This document shows, one piece after another, positions 20,701 through 28,710 of a DNA stretch of 64,000 nt. The stretch is from Sphingobacterium sp. ML3W (GTDB taxonomy: Bacteria; Bacteroidota; Bacteroidia; Sphingobacteriales; Sphingobacteriaceae), in NCBI RefSeq assembly GCF_000747525.1, contig NZ_CP009278.1, positions 3,906,001 through 3,970,000 on the forward strand, written 5' to 3'. Each line of letters starts with the position of its first letter. Position 1 is the stretch's first letter. The position numbers and the translations under genes were made by a program. The notes beneath the pieces were generated by a model. It was not told the DNA's origin. It worked only from the letters and a program-made list of their open reading frames with translations, and did not search any database.

Positions 20701-21217
20701 ATATCCCTATTAAGGTTATACCAACAGATATCAAAGAATTCCAACTAAATAATGACCCGACCAGATCTTTAAATGCACCCTTACCTGATTCTTTTACTTT
20801 TTCAGCTGATTTCCCTATTCCACCCAATGCTTCAGATGCCTTTTCAGCAGCTTCGGGCAATTTCCCTAAATCTTCAGGCACGACAGGAGCTTTGCTTAAT
20901 TTTTCAATTTCTGATTCAATCGTTTTTATTTCTTTCCGGTACTTATCAAAAAAGGAATCATTAATTGACAATCCCAATGTGCTGTTTTCATCAGTCCACT
21001 TTGCCAGATCGGATTGAATTTGAGCAATGCGGGCACGAAGACTATTGATACGGCCTTCTGTAGCTTTACTAAGGTTCGTGAGATTTTGATTTACTTTTTT
21101 TTCAATATTTTCAATGGTACTACCAGTTCCTTCAATTGTTTTTTGAGCCATATTCATTTCAGAATCAAGCTTACTTTGGTCAATATCCCAATCAATCCCC
21201 AGTCTTAGATTTTCCAT
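17711..21217 (-). CDS. Tape measure protein
   Basis: A 1168-residue protein, the longest in the phage. Long charged coiled-coil regions (residues 10-130, 390-700) are broken by hydrophobic stretches around 155-190 (SLFSWNSLISVGITLIGIYG) and about 780-830 (ILGSISAIAGVAGPVGQIVSAVSGVVSGVVKFFG). This is the usual architecture of tape measure proteins, which fix tail length and span the membrane during DNA ejection. The gene follows the tail assembly chaperones, with a 26-bp overlap with the second chaperone frame. By the usual 1.5 angstrom per residue rule the tail would be roughly 170 nm (inference). Confidence 0.88.
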   Translation of the reverse strand: MENLRLGIDWDIDQSKLDSEMNMAQKTIEGTGSTIENIEKKVNQNLTNLSKATEGRINSLRARIAQIQSDLAKWTDENSTLGLSINDSFFDKYRKEIKTIESEIEKLSKAPVVPEDLGKLPEAAEKASEALGGIGKSAEKVKESGKGAFKDLVGSLFSWNSLISVGITLIGIYGKDIAKFFIELMKGKITISQLQRNFETLNDVMAAAAKGAAKELTHLKVLKTVVEDVTRSTKQRKAAVVELQKTYPDTLGKLTSEILLTGQASEQYKELTKSILESARARAAEKKMEENAAKSLELDFKRQKVQNANQNEKIRYQKQGDDQDKTIGGGPLASGTIKGLTVGDKSRFSDLRAAKAIKEIDDEKKILDKTDEFLIKYVKVEEKVQKIKTKKTPSTTAQENLYDSVLKGRKSVLDKMDEVNKEYARKGMESDDAEMQALKDKFDKYRKIITDENEKIVAYNEKNKAKKGFKPVELLDSSVMDEINSIEVKAKSELTYKQDTGKLEKEIEKQKQVYADYEDYKSKLGKEKADLRYKDERKGFETFSEYMKSLESANEDAIVAVGSSKGDAGQENRVQLLKKESDEAKKIEEQKLTDLLALMVTYDQKRKNLIAEFETARAGQASIATAEELSAFDQKHVEELNQLDDANIQKLSSYKALFDGVDKLTDAGARKVIKDAESMLASGINVSPEMLKKIRETLKDAAKSLDERLPERVMTLSGAFGEMAQDIGRVNEELGSMLQGVSNVLRATVQIKDGFIDLTKGINNYQQNETDGGGGILGSISAIAGVAGPVGQIVSAVSGVVSGVVKFFGAAKESARIAEKQMKEYQDTVMSGEFEYNRLLRERAREHESINELTVEQIRLQQELLKLHTTDAETDFNTILKRIQSEGEQITGQKTEKHGGFLGIGKKTRVVDIKSGLAGYTYAQLEELYTSKKMTEATSKLFEELQKSKNEIDGLAESWDEAQSVILDKMSGGVTADSISSKIMSGLKEGKRLYTDFADDIHDVIQNALLSAMSATVLEEPLQELVKKFREDSKDGLTQDEIDAFKKGYGDIVKEGLDALKIIEGTYGTIGGTGSSSVKSEGVERMTEQSGAEFIGISRAHLDVSKQNLLAVQKVLEFEAKSYDQLVAQVRHLKAIEENTASTVVELKNVVTELKAIKDNTKGGYYVD

Positions 21218-21518
21218 TATTATACTTTTTACGTCTTTCTTTTAAAGAATCACCCTTGATTACCAAGCTTGACCGTTTTATCATTTTCACTTGATCTACC
21301 ATATACATCTGTAGATTAACCCAGCTTATCTCTTCAAGCATGTAATTTTGTGTCCAGCCTTTTTTATCAGAAATTTGATTTAAAAGACCCCAAGGGCTAT
21401 GCATACCTACGGCAATTAACTCCTCTTGGTCATTTGACCCAGTTTTGGCGGTGTGATCATCTTCGATCTTACCAATCTGGTAGTAATCATAAAATCCTCC
21501 AGACCCCCATGTAGGATA
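21192..21518 (-). CDS. Tail assembly chaperone, second frame (frameshift extension candidate)
   Basis: A frame -1 relative to the chaperone gene at 21,416-21,898. It is open from 21,518 (just after a TAG at 21,519-21,521) to 21,192 and has coding character (FYDYYQIGKIEDDHTAKTG, then SPWGLLNQISDKKGWTQNYML). It overlaps the end of the upstream gene by about 100 bp and has no convincing start codon until ATG or an alternative start near 21,404. In long-tailed phages the gene before the tape measure is typically extended by -1 frameshifting to a G-T fusion. I infer that here; the slippery site is not certain. Confidence 0.55.
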   Translation of the reverse strand, partial: YPTWGSGGFYDYYQIGKIEDDHTAKTGSNDQEELIAVGMHSPWGLLNQISDKKGWTQNYMLEEISWVNLQMYMVDQVKMIKRSSLVIKGDSLKERRKKYNNGKSKTGD

Positions 21519-21898
21519 CTAATCTGTAAAAGACTCAGTGCTTCTGATACAGACAGGGACTCCTGTAACCATTTCGAATATGGCTTAAGCAATAGCCATG
21601 TCAAGCGTTTATCTACCAAGAACAGACAGGCCAATGCCCTATATATATATTTACCATAACGAACATTGAATAGCATTGCATTTTCAATCGATATTTTTTT
21701 CAGATCATCAATTGACAGTTGGCAGTGCAGATACCAATACCCCATTCTCATTAGTGCTCCGCCTGTAGGGCTCCTCAAGACAATTTCAACACTGCGCTTT
21801 TGAAAAATTCTCAAAAAAAGAGGGGCGCGAACCCTAACTCTCACGCCCCTTTGTAATAGAGTCTCAGTTGCTTGGAGCTCAATTTTATTTGCTTCCAT
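21416..21898 (-). CDS. Tail assembly chaperone (gpG-type), first frame
   Basis: A 160-residue protein directly between tail tube and tape measure, the canonical position of tail assembly chaperones. The sequence is mostly helical with a phage-typical segment RSPTGGALMRMGYWYLHC and the tail SVSEALSLLQISILHGGLEDF. The last ~25 codons (MITTRLVRSKM onward) look less protein-like than the overlapping -1 frame, in keeping with a frameshift before them. There is no direct motif; the assignment is by synteny and frame overlap. Confidence 0.6.
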   Translation of the reverse strand: MEANKIELQATETLLQRGVRVRVRAPLFLRIFQKRSVEIVLRSPTGGALMRMGYWYLHCQLSIDDLKKISIENAMLFNVRYGKYIYRALACLFLVDKRLTWLLLKPYSKWLQESLSVSEALSLLQISILHGGLEDFMITTRLVRSKMITPPKLGQMTKRS

Positions 21899-21907
21899 AG
21901 AACTATG

Positions 21908-22414
21908 TTAATCTTCAGGTGCATCTGGCCAAGAAAATGCCTCCACATTTTCAATACCTGTATCTTGTACAGTTGCTACAACTGTGATTGTTACAACAGC
22001 TTCATCATTAATATCATTTTTTAACTGAGCCATACAGCTCATGTTCGGAGTGATGATTGCACTACCATCTTCAAGATCAAAATGTAAGAATTTATTGGTA
22101 GGCAATTTCTTTTTTGGTTTATGCCATGTTTTTAATCCCTCCACATCCGTTACGGTCCCCCCTAGCCATGCTAACTTCTCTTCAGCATCAACTTTTAAGA
22201 TCTGGAATGTAATCGTTTCATCAGCCACACTGTAGCGAATCACTTTAGCATTATTATTACCTTGCTGATAATGCTTTGTTGCTGTCGACTCGCCATCATC
22301 ATGCGATATTGTGTCTTTATAAATCTCAAGTTCCTTTGGAGTGAGCATTGCGCCAGTAGCGGGATCCATTGTTCCATACGTAGCTTTTTTACAGCCATAT
22401 TGATATTTTCCCAT
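21908..22414 (-). CDS. Major tail tube protein candidate
   Basis: A 168-residue protein beginning MGKYQYGCKKATYG, with alternating beta-rich segments (AKVIRYSVADETITFQILK, EAVVTITVVATVQDTGIE). Length, composition and position before the chaperones and tape measure fit a phage tail tube subunit. No tail sheath gene is adjacent, so the tail is probably non-contractile. It is preceded by an A/T-rich leader. Confidence 0.65.
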   Translation of the reverse strand: MGKYQYGCKKATYGTMDPATGAMLTPKELEIYKDTISHDDGESTATKHYQQGNNNAKVIRYSVADETITFQILKVDAEEKLAWLGGTVTDVEGLKTWHKPKKKLPTNKFLHFDLEDGSAIITPNMSCMAQLKNDINDEAVVTITVVATVQDTGIENVEAFSWPDAPED

Positions 22415-22447
22415 TCTTTTTTTATTTTAATTTAAAGCCCCGATTAA

Positions 22448-22957
22448 TTAATCATTTTCCTCATTTTTACCAGACCCTTCATTTTTCGCACCATCTGTTT
22501 CACTTCCAGTAATTTCAGTTATCAGACCTGATTCTTTATTTGAACCATCTTTTTCAAGTTGGGCAGCCAATTCAGCCTCCTTCTCAGCTATTTTAACCTT
22601 GAGCTTATCGATACCGATATTTCCTTGTGCAGCTTTGCCGTACAACTTGAGATAATTAGCTTTTAATGCCTCACGCTCCAAGTCCAACTGTTTAGAATCC
22701 ACTTGTTTTCCTGTCTTTGTAACTATGTCAGGATTAGTAGTGGATTTTTCTTCTGACAATTTATTGTTTTGATAATCTGATCGACGGTGAGGAGTAACTT
22801 CAGTGTCTTTCATTTTGAATGCATGTGACTTTGCATATCCTTCAGACAAAAAGATGCGCTCATCATGAGTTGAGTAAAGAATGTCATTTGCAGGTTTTGG
22901 ATATTGCGCAAATACGATTGCCAATTTCTTTTCCAATGTATTTTCTTTATGTTCCAT
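22448..22957 (-). CDS. Phage protein of unknown function, low-complexity C-terminus
   Basis: A 169-residue charged protein between the spanin gene and the tail tube gene. The first ~45 residues look folded (LAIVFAQYPKPANDILYSTHDERIFLSEGYAKSHA). The rest is helical and rich in Lys, Glu, Asn and Gly, with a short coiled coil near 105-135. The region YLKLYGKAAQGNIGIDKLKVKI might be a conserved interaction segment. Its location suggests a virion or tail-assembly role, but I do not recognise the family. Confidence 0.6.
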   Translation of the reverse strand: MEHKENTLEKKLAIVFAQYPKPANDILYSTHDERIFLSEGYAKSHAFKMKDTEVTPHRRSDYQNNKLSEEKSTTNPDIVTKTGKQVDSKQLDLEREALKANYLKLYGKAAQGNIGIDKLKVKIAEKEAELAAQLEKDGSNKESGLITEITGSETDGAKNEGSGKNEEND

Positions 22958-22973
22958 AATATTTAAATGGCTT

Positions 22974-23483
22974 TTAAAACGGTTTTAATTTTGATTTAAC
23001 TTTGGATACCACGAAGTATCCGAGTAAGAGTATAGCAGCTATTCCCAAGAGCCATACCCACCAAGGGATTATCATACCCTCGACCTCTTTTTGGCGGTCT
23101 ATTTCCTTTTTCTTATATGAGGTTTCTTCCACTTGTAGATCAACTTTGGTTGATCTGGTTGTGTCACCTTCGTTAACGGTTTGATTTTCTTTGGTACTTT
23201 TAGAACCGCCCCTTATGACCTCTGCCTGATCTGCTTTACCTTCAACTTTTCCATCGGTATAGATAATTCCCGAAAAGTTTTCAAAGCGCATCGCAATATT
23301 CCAATTACTATCCAGCGTTCCGGACGCGTTAGTTACCCTGTATAGGCCTGCCTTTACATCTAAGTTGTTTAGTTCAAGGTTTAATGAGTTCGAGTCTATC
23401 GAACTTTTGTGCACTTGACTTTTACGGCTTTTGCAACTCCACAGGGTTACGCACACTAACAATATCCAAGCAATGTTTTTCAT
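22974..23483 (-). CDS. Probable unimolecular spanin (outer-membrane lipoprotein with C-terminal TM)
   Basis: A 169-residue protein with an N-terminal lipoprotein signal ending in TLWSC (Cys at residue 17), a charged periplasmic stretch of about 120 residues, and a single strong C-terminal membrane helix (IIPWWVWLLGIAAILLLGYFVV). That is the layout of u-spanins such as phage T1 gp11, in which one protein tethers the outer and inner membranes and fuses them during lysis. The gene abuts the endolysin and holin genes. The lipobox has Trp at -2, which is unusual. The assignment is inference from topology and context. Confidence 0.65.
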   Translation of the reverse strand: MKNIAWILLVCVTLWSCKSRKSQVHKSSIDSNSLNLELNNLDVKAGLYRVTNASGTLDSNWNIAMRFENFSGIIYTDGKVEGKADQAEVIRGGSKSTKENQTVNEGDTTRSTKVDLQVEETSYKKKEIDRQKEVEGMIIPWWVWLLGIAAILLLGYFVVSKVKSKLKPF

Positions 23484-23998
23484 TATAATTCGATTGGTAA
23501 TATGAACCCCTTCAAATTCAAACCCGAAGCAGTTCGAGCCCTTTTAATAGTCCGAGCTTTAATAGCCACTTGATCACCTTCACGACTCCCAGACGCATTC
23601 GTATTACCTTCAATACAATGCATGGTATTTGTTTTTAGATCAAAAGACTTCACAATACCCACATGACCAGCCGAGCTAGAACCATGTTGCCAAACAGCTA
23701 TCGCACCCACAGCAGGGACATCCGACACTTTCAATATGCCATCAGCCTTAGCATTATTATATGTTGCCAATGCACCACCGTTAAAGCGATTACGTATCAC
23801 ACTTGAAAGAGGAACAGAAGCATAAGCCTTCGTATAGATCAACTTGGTAAAGAAAGCACACCATGCCAATCCTTTGTACCAACCCACTGACTTCAACTCC
23901 TTTTCAAAAGATGGATCATGAAAGCCAGCATTACCAGTCTTCTCAGTACGACCATTGTACCATTCCGCAGCCGAAACTATAAATTGACTAGTTTTCAT
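23483..23998 (-). CDS. Phage endolysin with CHAP-like catalytic domain
   Basis: A 171-residue enzyme of the NlpC/P60-CHAP type. The nucleophile Cys47 is in LAWCAFFTKLIY, the catalytic His112 in SAGHVGIVKSF, and the following HCIEGNTN supplies the third polar residue. Such enzymes cut an amide bond in peptidoglycan stem peptides or the muramyl-alanine bond. No signal peptide is seen, consistent with export through the neighbouring holin. It overlaps the holin stop by 11 bp and the spanin start by one base, forming a holin-endolysin-spanin lysis cassette. Confidence 0.85.
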   Translation of the reverse strand: MKTSQFIVSAAEWYNGRTEKTGNAGFHDPSFEKELKSVGWYKGLAWCAFFTKLIYTKAYASVPLSSVIRNRFNGGALATYNNAKADGILKVSDVPAVGAIAVWQHGSSSAGHVGIVKSFDLKTNTMHCIEGNTNASGSREGDQVAIKARTIKRARTASGLNLKGFILPIEL

Positions 23999-24515
23999 TT
24001 CTTTTTAACTTAAATAATTCGTTCACTTTATCCTGAATCTGGCTGATCCAATAAGTTTTTCCTTTACCGTTGATTACGCCAAGATTTTCACCTATGCTGA
24101 TAATATTCTCAGTTGCGATATGAACTGCAAGAAATAAATGCAACCAATCAAAAAACCAGTAGCCGACATTTGACCCCTTAACATTAAAACTTTCTGCAAA
24201 AGAGTTACTGACAAATAGCATTACCAGATAACAAGCCATCTTCAAACTGAAGCGACTCATCTTGGTCGAACTTGCAGGTATCTGTGCTACTTTCGACGCA
24301 ATCATGCCTGAAAACACTTCCACTATCATGACGCAGACAAAGGCAATAGTGGCCAACACATCGAGTCCAAAAATCTTGTATGTCGCTACTGAAAGTGCAC
24401 TTGTCGAAAGAACTACAGCAGACATATTATATTTGATTGAAGGAAATAGAGAGCTGGTCAGATCCGACCAGCTTTCATACTCAAATGTTCTTAACAGTTT
24501 TTCGATGTGCTTCAT
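23988..24515 (-). CDS. Phage holin (Cph1/TcdE-type, phage_holin_4)
   Basis: A 175-residue membrane protein with three to four hydrophobic segments (VLATIAFVCVMIVEVFSGMIA, MACYLVMLFVSNSF, and the WLHLFLAVHIATENIISIGENL block typical of this holin family). It would form the inner-membrane lesion that releases the endolysin. I chose ATG 24,515 (MKHIEKLL) because the longer frame starting at 24,584 adds residues that overlap the capsid stop and have no family character. It lies immediately after the major capsid gene. Confidence 0.8.
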   Translation of the reverse strand: MKHIEKLLRTFEYESWSDLTSSLFPSIKYNMSAVVLSTSALSVATYKIFGLDVLATIAFVCVMIVEVFSGMIASKVAQIPASSTKMSRFSLKMACYLVMLFVSNSFAESFNVKGSNVGYWFFDWLHLFLAVHIATENIISIGENLGVINGKGKTYWISQIQDKVNELFKLKRNEN

Positions 24516-24519
24516 ACGA

Positions 24520-25440
24520 CTAAGGTTTGATTCCTGAAACCAATGCCCCGAAACCATGATCTTGAATCTTATCGACCAGACCATAAGCCTGAATACGGAT
24601 TTCGCTCACAGGATCTGCACTTCTAGTGTCGGTCACTTCAGGATCATATAGGATTTTTAATTTATCCAAATGATACACCGTGTTCGGACTGTAAAAGAAG
24701 GTCGAGGCATCTCTATCTGTATTCACATAAGCTTCACCGATACCTTTTAGAACACCATCTGCACCGTAAATTGGGTTTTTGTTATTTTCCCAAAGATTCA
24801 ATGAATAGAACCCTAACAATTCACCGGTCTGCGGATTGATACGGATACCTTCACGGTAATTATTAGTGGAAGCTCTATCATGCATTAAATCTTGCTGGTG
24901 ATTACTTGAAACGATAAACTGCAAACCTTTTGGATTTTTTAAATTTAAGGTTTTGATAATGCCATAAAACTTGATCAGATCGGCATAGGTCAGGCGTAAA
25001 CGTCCTGTACCATCATCTTCACCCGTTGTACGTAAAACAGGCATTCCGACTGCGTTTGCATTGGGAGCCAACTTATTCAATGTATAGTCTCTTAAGCCGA
25101 GCTGAAATGCCTCGAACTGTTTTACACGCACTTCCGCACGTTTATCAAACTGGAGACTACGAACCTCTTTATCGTCACATTCAGTCGGAGTCGTGTCAAA
25201 TTTATCCCATTCGATAAGACCTTTTTTTCCAACCATCTTAGCAGGAGTAAATTCATCCTGATTGTTGACTTTAAACTCAACGTTATTGATCAACTTATTG
25301 AAACGAATACCGTCCGCACTGATTGCGGATTTATTGGCTGACCCCAATACACCGATAAAGTCATCTTTATAATTTTTAAATTCTTCAAGTAGACCAGGTG
25401 CAACAAATTGGTTCAACCAATTCCCATCTATTAATGCCAT
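24520..25440 (-). CDS. Major capsid protein
   Basis: A 306-residue protein starting MALIDGNWLNQF, placed between the protease/scaffold gene and the lysis cassette. Features typical of Bacteroidota phage capsids include EVRSLQFDKRAEVRVKQFEAFQLGLRDYTLNKL, and SEIRIQAYGLVDKIQDHG near the C-terminus. It would adopt the HK97-like fold and form the shell. Identification is from sequence character and from the conserved protease-then-capsid gene order. Confidence 0.8.
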   Translation of the reverse strand: MALIDGNWLNQFVAPGLLEEFKNYKDDFIGVLGSANKSAISADGIRFNKLINNVEFKVNNQDEFTPAKMVGKKGLIEWDKFDTTPTECDDKEVRSLQFDKRAEVRVKQFEAFQLGLRDYTLNKLAPNANAVGMPVLRTTGEDDGTGRLRLTYADLIKFYGIIKTLNLKNPKGLQFIVSSNHQQDLMHDRASTNNYREGIRINPQTGELLGFYSLNLWENNKNPIYGADGVLKGIGEAYVNTDRDASTFFYSPNTVYHLDKLKILYDPEVTDTRSADPVSEIRIQAYGLVDKIQDHGFGALVSGIKP

Positions 25441-25492
25441 AATTTTTTAGCTAATATTTCTTTTTTGACTTTGTTAATTACTCCTTTTGATT

Positions 25493-26452
25493 CTATCCGA
25501 ATAGCTCTGCAAATTTTTCAGGATCTTCTTTGAACATCAATTCAAGCTCTTCGGGAGCCTTGTCCTGCCATTCCGCATAAGTCCATTTTTCCTTCCCTTC
25601 GATTGTTGTCTTTTTACGGCTTGAAAGTTCAGTTAATGAGGTTTTATTGTTGACCAATTTTTCAACTTGACGAAATGCCAGATCATATTTAATCTCAGCA
25701 AGCTCTTCAAAGTCCTTGCGTTCATCTACGGTCAGCTTGGCTTTATCCAACAATTCATTGAAAACCTTTTCTTTCTCGGACTTAACAGCTGCTTTGAGAG
25801 CTGCATGCTGATCCTTTTCATTTTTAAGGGCAATTTCTGAAGCTGTGAATTTTGCAGAAAGTTTCAATACGGCGCCGTCCACTTCCTCGAGTGATTCTGC
25901 GCTTTGCAGACCATAGGTAGACAATACAGCTACACAGGCAGCACTTAACATTAATTTTGACATAGTCTTGTTTTGCTTATCGATATTTAATTTATTGACT
26001 GATTTTAGAGAAAGCGTAATTTGTTCCTCATCGAGGAGTTCCCCTGTTTTAGAATAGAGCTTAATAGAGTTGGCATTGCTCGGCACCGCTACGATCGACA
26101 CTTCAAAAAGTTCAGCTTTTAAGAGCCAGTACGAGCCGTCCGGTCTTTCTTCCATGAACTGATGACTAAAAGTGATACCCATCGAGCAACCCTTTAAAAA
26201 ACCGCCATCAACCTTGCTTGAAATTTTTACTGCATCTTCATCATTCAAATCAAAAACGGCATCTGCCAATAATTGATTCCCTTCAATACGGATGTTTTCC
26301 CATCGTCCGATAACGTTGTTCGTCGAGTTCCAGTGATCCGACAGCATTACTGGGTTAGCTTTGAATCTTTCGAGGTCGATACCCTCATTCATGATCCTGA
26401 ACCCGTAACTATTGGTGATGGATTCATCGTTTAATACAAATGTTTTTGCCAT
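25493..26452 (-). CDS. Prohead protease fused to a scaffold-like domain
   Basis: A 319-residue protein. Residues 1 to about 130 match the phage prohead protease pattern (MNEGIDLERFKANPVMLSDHW with the His of the catalytic centre, and AELFEVSIVAVPSNANSIKL with the catalytic Ser region). The C-terminal half (about 170-260) is a charged coiled coil typical of a capsid scaffold. Such fusions process themselves during head maturation. I prefer ATG 26,452 over a TTG at 26,497. It is the first gene of the minus-strand late operon. Confidence 0.82.
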   Translation of the reverse strand: MAKTFVLNDESITNSYGFRIMNEGIDLERFKANPVMLSDHWNSTNNVIGRWENIRIEGNQLLADAVFDLNDEDAVKISSKVDGGFLKGCSMGITFSHQFMEERPDGSYWLLKAELFEVSIVAVPSNANSIKLYSKTGELLDEEQITLSLKSVNKLNIDKQNKTMSKLMLSAACVAVLSTYGLQSAESLEEVDGAVLKLSAKFTASEIALKNEKDQHAALKAAVKSEKEKVFNELLDKAKLTVDERKDFEELAEIKYDLAFRQVEKLVNNKTSLTELSSRKKTTIEGKEKWTYAEWQDKAPEELELMFKEDPEKFAELFG

Positions 26453-26510
26453 GCTTTTTAAACTTCTTATCTGCTTTGTTAGGACAAAGGAATCCAACTT
26501 TGGAAGCTTA

Positions 26511-26547
26511 TTGAATTAGTTGCGCAAGGATTGCACAACTAATTCAA
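26511..26547. promoter_or_regulatory. 37-bp inverted repeat between divergent late operons
   Basis: Two 17-bp arms (26,511-26,527 and 26,531-26,547) are inverted copies with one mismatch, separated by GGA. The repeat lies in the 137-bp gap between the starts of the protease gene (minus) and the small terminase gene (plus). Its symmetry and position suggest an operator or activator site controlling both late operons. No Mu C-like activator gene was recognised. Confidence 0.6.
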
Positions 26548-26589
26548 ATAGAGCCTTTTTCATGAGACTTTTGAGCAAAAAGGAGAAAG

Positions 26590-27144
26590 ATGGCATTATC
26601 AAAAATCCAAGCAAAAGAGTATGCAAAGACATTATATGTGAAAGAAGATCTGCATCAGAAGATTATTGCAGAACGTGTTGGTGTGACCGAAAAAACAATT
26701 GGTAAATGGATTACGGATGGAGGATGGAAAAAGCTAAAAACTTCACTATTAACAACTAAAGACAATCAGATTGCCAACCTGTATGACCAGTTAGAAAAAA
26801 TCAACTCAGAGATTAAGGCTAGGCCTATCGTTTATGATATACCTGCTAGTATTTTGAAACCGATAAAACTCAGAGATGCTCAGGGTGATGAAACTCTCAG
26901 ATACCAAGATTACAATCCAACAGATTTCCCAATCAAATATGGCAACTATCCAAGTAATGGCGAAGCTGATATCATTTCCAAAATAACGTCATCCATTGCC
27001 AAGCTTGAGACAGAGACTGGGGTCGGCGAAACGGTCGAAGTATCAAAAAAACTAATTGCATTGATTCAACAAGATGATCTGGAATTTGCAAAGCGAGTGA
27101 CATCGTATTGCGATTTACTCATTCAAACTCTTATGATTAAATAA
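26590..27144 (+). CDS. Terminase small subunit (DUF1804 / Mu gp27-like)
   Basis: A 184-residue protein with an N-terminal helix-turn-helix (YVKEDLHQKIIAERVGVTEKTIGKWITDGGW, residues 15-47), as in DNA-recognition subunits of phage terminases. A helical C-terminal region follows, with a segment IISKITSSIAKLETETGVGETVEV that occurs in phage small terminases. The last codon overlaps the terminase large start by one base (ATGA-type coupling). It is the first gene of the plus-strand late operon. Confidence 0.78.
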   Translation: MALSKIQAKEYAKTLYVKEDLHQKIIAERVGVTEKTIGKWITDGGWKKLKTSLLTTKDNQIANLYDQLEKINSEIKARPIVYDIPASILKPIKLRDAQGDETLRYQDYNPTDFPIKYGNYPSNGEADIISKITSSIAKLETETGVGETVEVSKKLIALIQQDDLEFAKRVTSYCDLLIQTLMIK

Positions 27145-28688
27145 TGGGCATACAGAGCGACAGAAGATACCTTGAAGACTGGAACAGCTTTAGGGAGAAT
27201 GTAAATAGAGCCACACCGATTGATTTATCTGAGACTCCTTTAGCAAAAAGACAAAGGATTGCTCGGTTAGAGAAAGATCCTGAAGCGTGGTTTGCCTATT
27301 ATTTCCCTAACTTTTATACTTCAGATCCTGCACCATTTCATAAAAAATCAACTTGGTTGGTTTTGAACAATCCCGAGTTTTATCTCGTAAGATCATGGGC
27401 TAGAGAATTAGCGAAATCAGCAAGGACAATGATGGAGATTATCTATTTAGTCCTTACTAAAAAGAAAAGAAACATCCTGTTAGTTTCTGATTCTTTAGAA
27501 AATGCTAAACGTCTGTTACTTCCATATAAAGTAAACTTTGAATCAAATAATCGGATCATCAATGACTACGGACTTCAACAGACCCTAGGCAATTGGGAGG
27601 CTCACGAATTCAAAACAAAGGCAGGTGCTTCTTTTCGGGCCTTAGGCGCAGGACAATCTCCACGTGGTACACGGAATGATGCCGTAAGGCCAGATGTTAT
27701 CCTCATAGATGATATTGATACGGATGTTGACTGTAGGAATAAAGACATCATTAAGGAGAAAGTGGAATGGATAGAATCTGCATTGATTCCTACAAGAGCC
27801 ATTTCAGAAGCTTTACTAATTATTGCCTGTGGAAATATTATCGCAAAATACTGCTGTATAACCGAGATGGCTAAGAAAGCCGATAAACAGGAAATCGTTA
27901 ATATTCGGGATAAAGATGGGAATAGTACATGGCCATCTAAGAATACGGAAGAAATGATCGACCGTGTACTTAAGACTATTGGACGAACAGCAAGACAACG
28001 AGAATATTTCAATGATCCCATTGTTGAGGGCTCTTCTTTCAAAACTGTTAAATATGTGAAAGCACCGCCGATCAACACCTGTGACTTCGTCGTGATATAT
28101 GCAGATCCGTCTACATCCAATAAAGATAAACAAACGGGTAAATCAAAGAATCAGAGATCGTTTAAATCAGTGCAGGTCATCGGTTATAAATCACCCAAAT
28201 TTTACACGTATTGGATTAGACTTCAGCAGGTCGGAAATGCAAAGTTCGTTTCGTGGCTTTATGGTGCATACCAGTTTTGCAAGGATAAAAAAGTTGACAC
28301 TGTGAATTGCTGGATTGAGAACAATTCACTTCAAGACCCCCATTATTCTCAAGTTATTAAACCAAGGATTGACGCCCATGCTAAGGAACATGATATACCT
28401 GTCATTCCTGTGAGAAAAGATGAGCGCAACAAGCCCGATAAATTTGATCGGATTGATGGAACATTAACCCCGCTTGATGATGATGATAATCTGTGTTTCG
28501 ACGAAAAATTAAAAGGTCAAGAAGATATGGAAGAGATGGATGGACAGATGAAAGCCGTTTCTCCCGACTGTAAGATCATGGATGGACCAGATTGTCAAGA
28601 AGGCGGTGTATGGCTGATACTGAATAAAAAAATCTCTAGATCTAAAAGAACGTATAAATCGGGAGCCCGCCCATCAAGAAGGTATTAA
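27144..28688 (+). CDS. Terminase large subunit (Mu gp28-like)
   Basis: A 514-residue packaging motor. The ATPase half carries a P-loop-like region RSWARELAKSARTMM and a Walker B strand DVILIDDIDTD. The C-terminal nuclease half begins near FVVIYADPSTS, with the first metal-binding Asp. It cuts and pumps concatemeric or integrated phage DNA into proheads. For a transposing phage this means headful packaging from host-flanked copies (known for Mu, inferred here). It is coupled to the small subunit by overlapping start and stop. Confidence 0.9.
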   Translation: MGIQSDRRYLEDWNSFRENVNRATPIDLSETPLAKRQRIARLEKDPEAWFAYYFPNFYTSDPAPFHKKSTWLVLNNPEFYLVRSWARELAKSARTMMEIIYLVLTKKKRNILLVSDSLENAKRLLLPYKVNFESNNRIINDYGLQQTLGNWEAHEFKTKAGASFRALGAGQSPRGTRNDAVRPDVILIDDIDTDVDCRNKDIIKEKVEWIESALIPTRAISEALLIIACGNIIAKYCCITEMAKKADKQEIVNIRDKDGNSTWPSKNTEEMIDRVLKTIGRTARQREYFNDPIVEGSSFKTVKYVKAPPINTCDFVVIYADPSTSNKDKQTGKSKNQRSFKSVQVIGYKSPKFYTYWIRLQQVGNAKFVSWLYGAYQFCKDKKVDTVNCWIENNSLQDPHYSQVIKPRIDAHAKEHDIPVIPVRKDERNKPDKFDRIDGTLTPLDDDDNLCFDEKLKGQEDMEEMDGQMKAVSPDCKIMDGPDCQEGGVWLILNKKISRSKRTYKSGARPSRRY

Positions 28689-28710
28689 TCACATTTAAAC
28701 AATTAAATAT

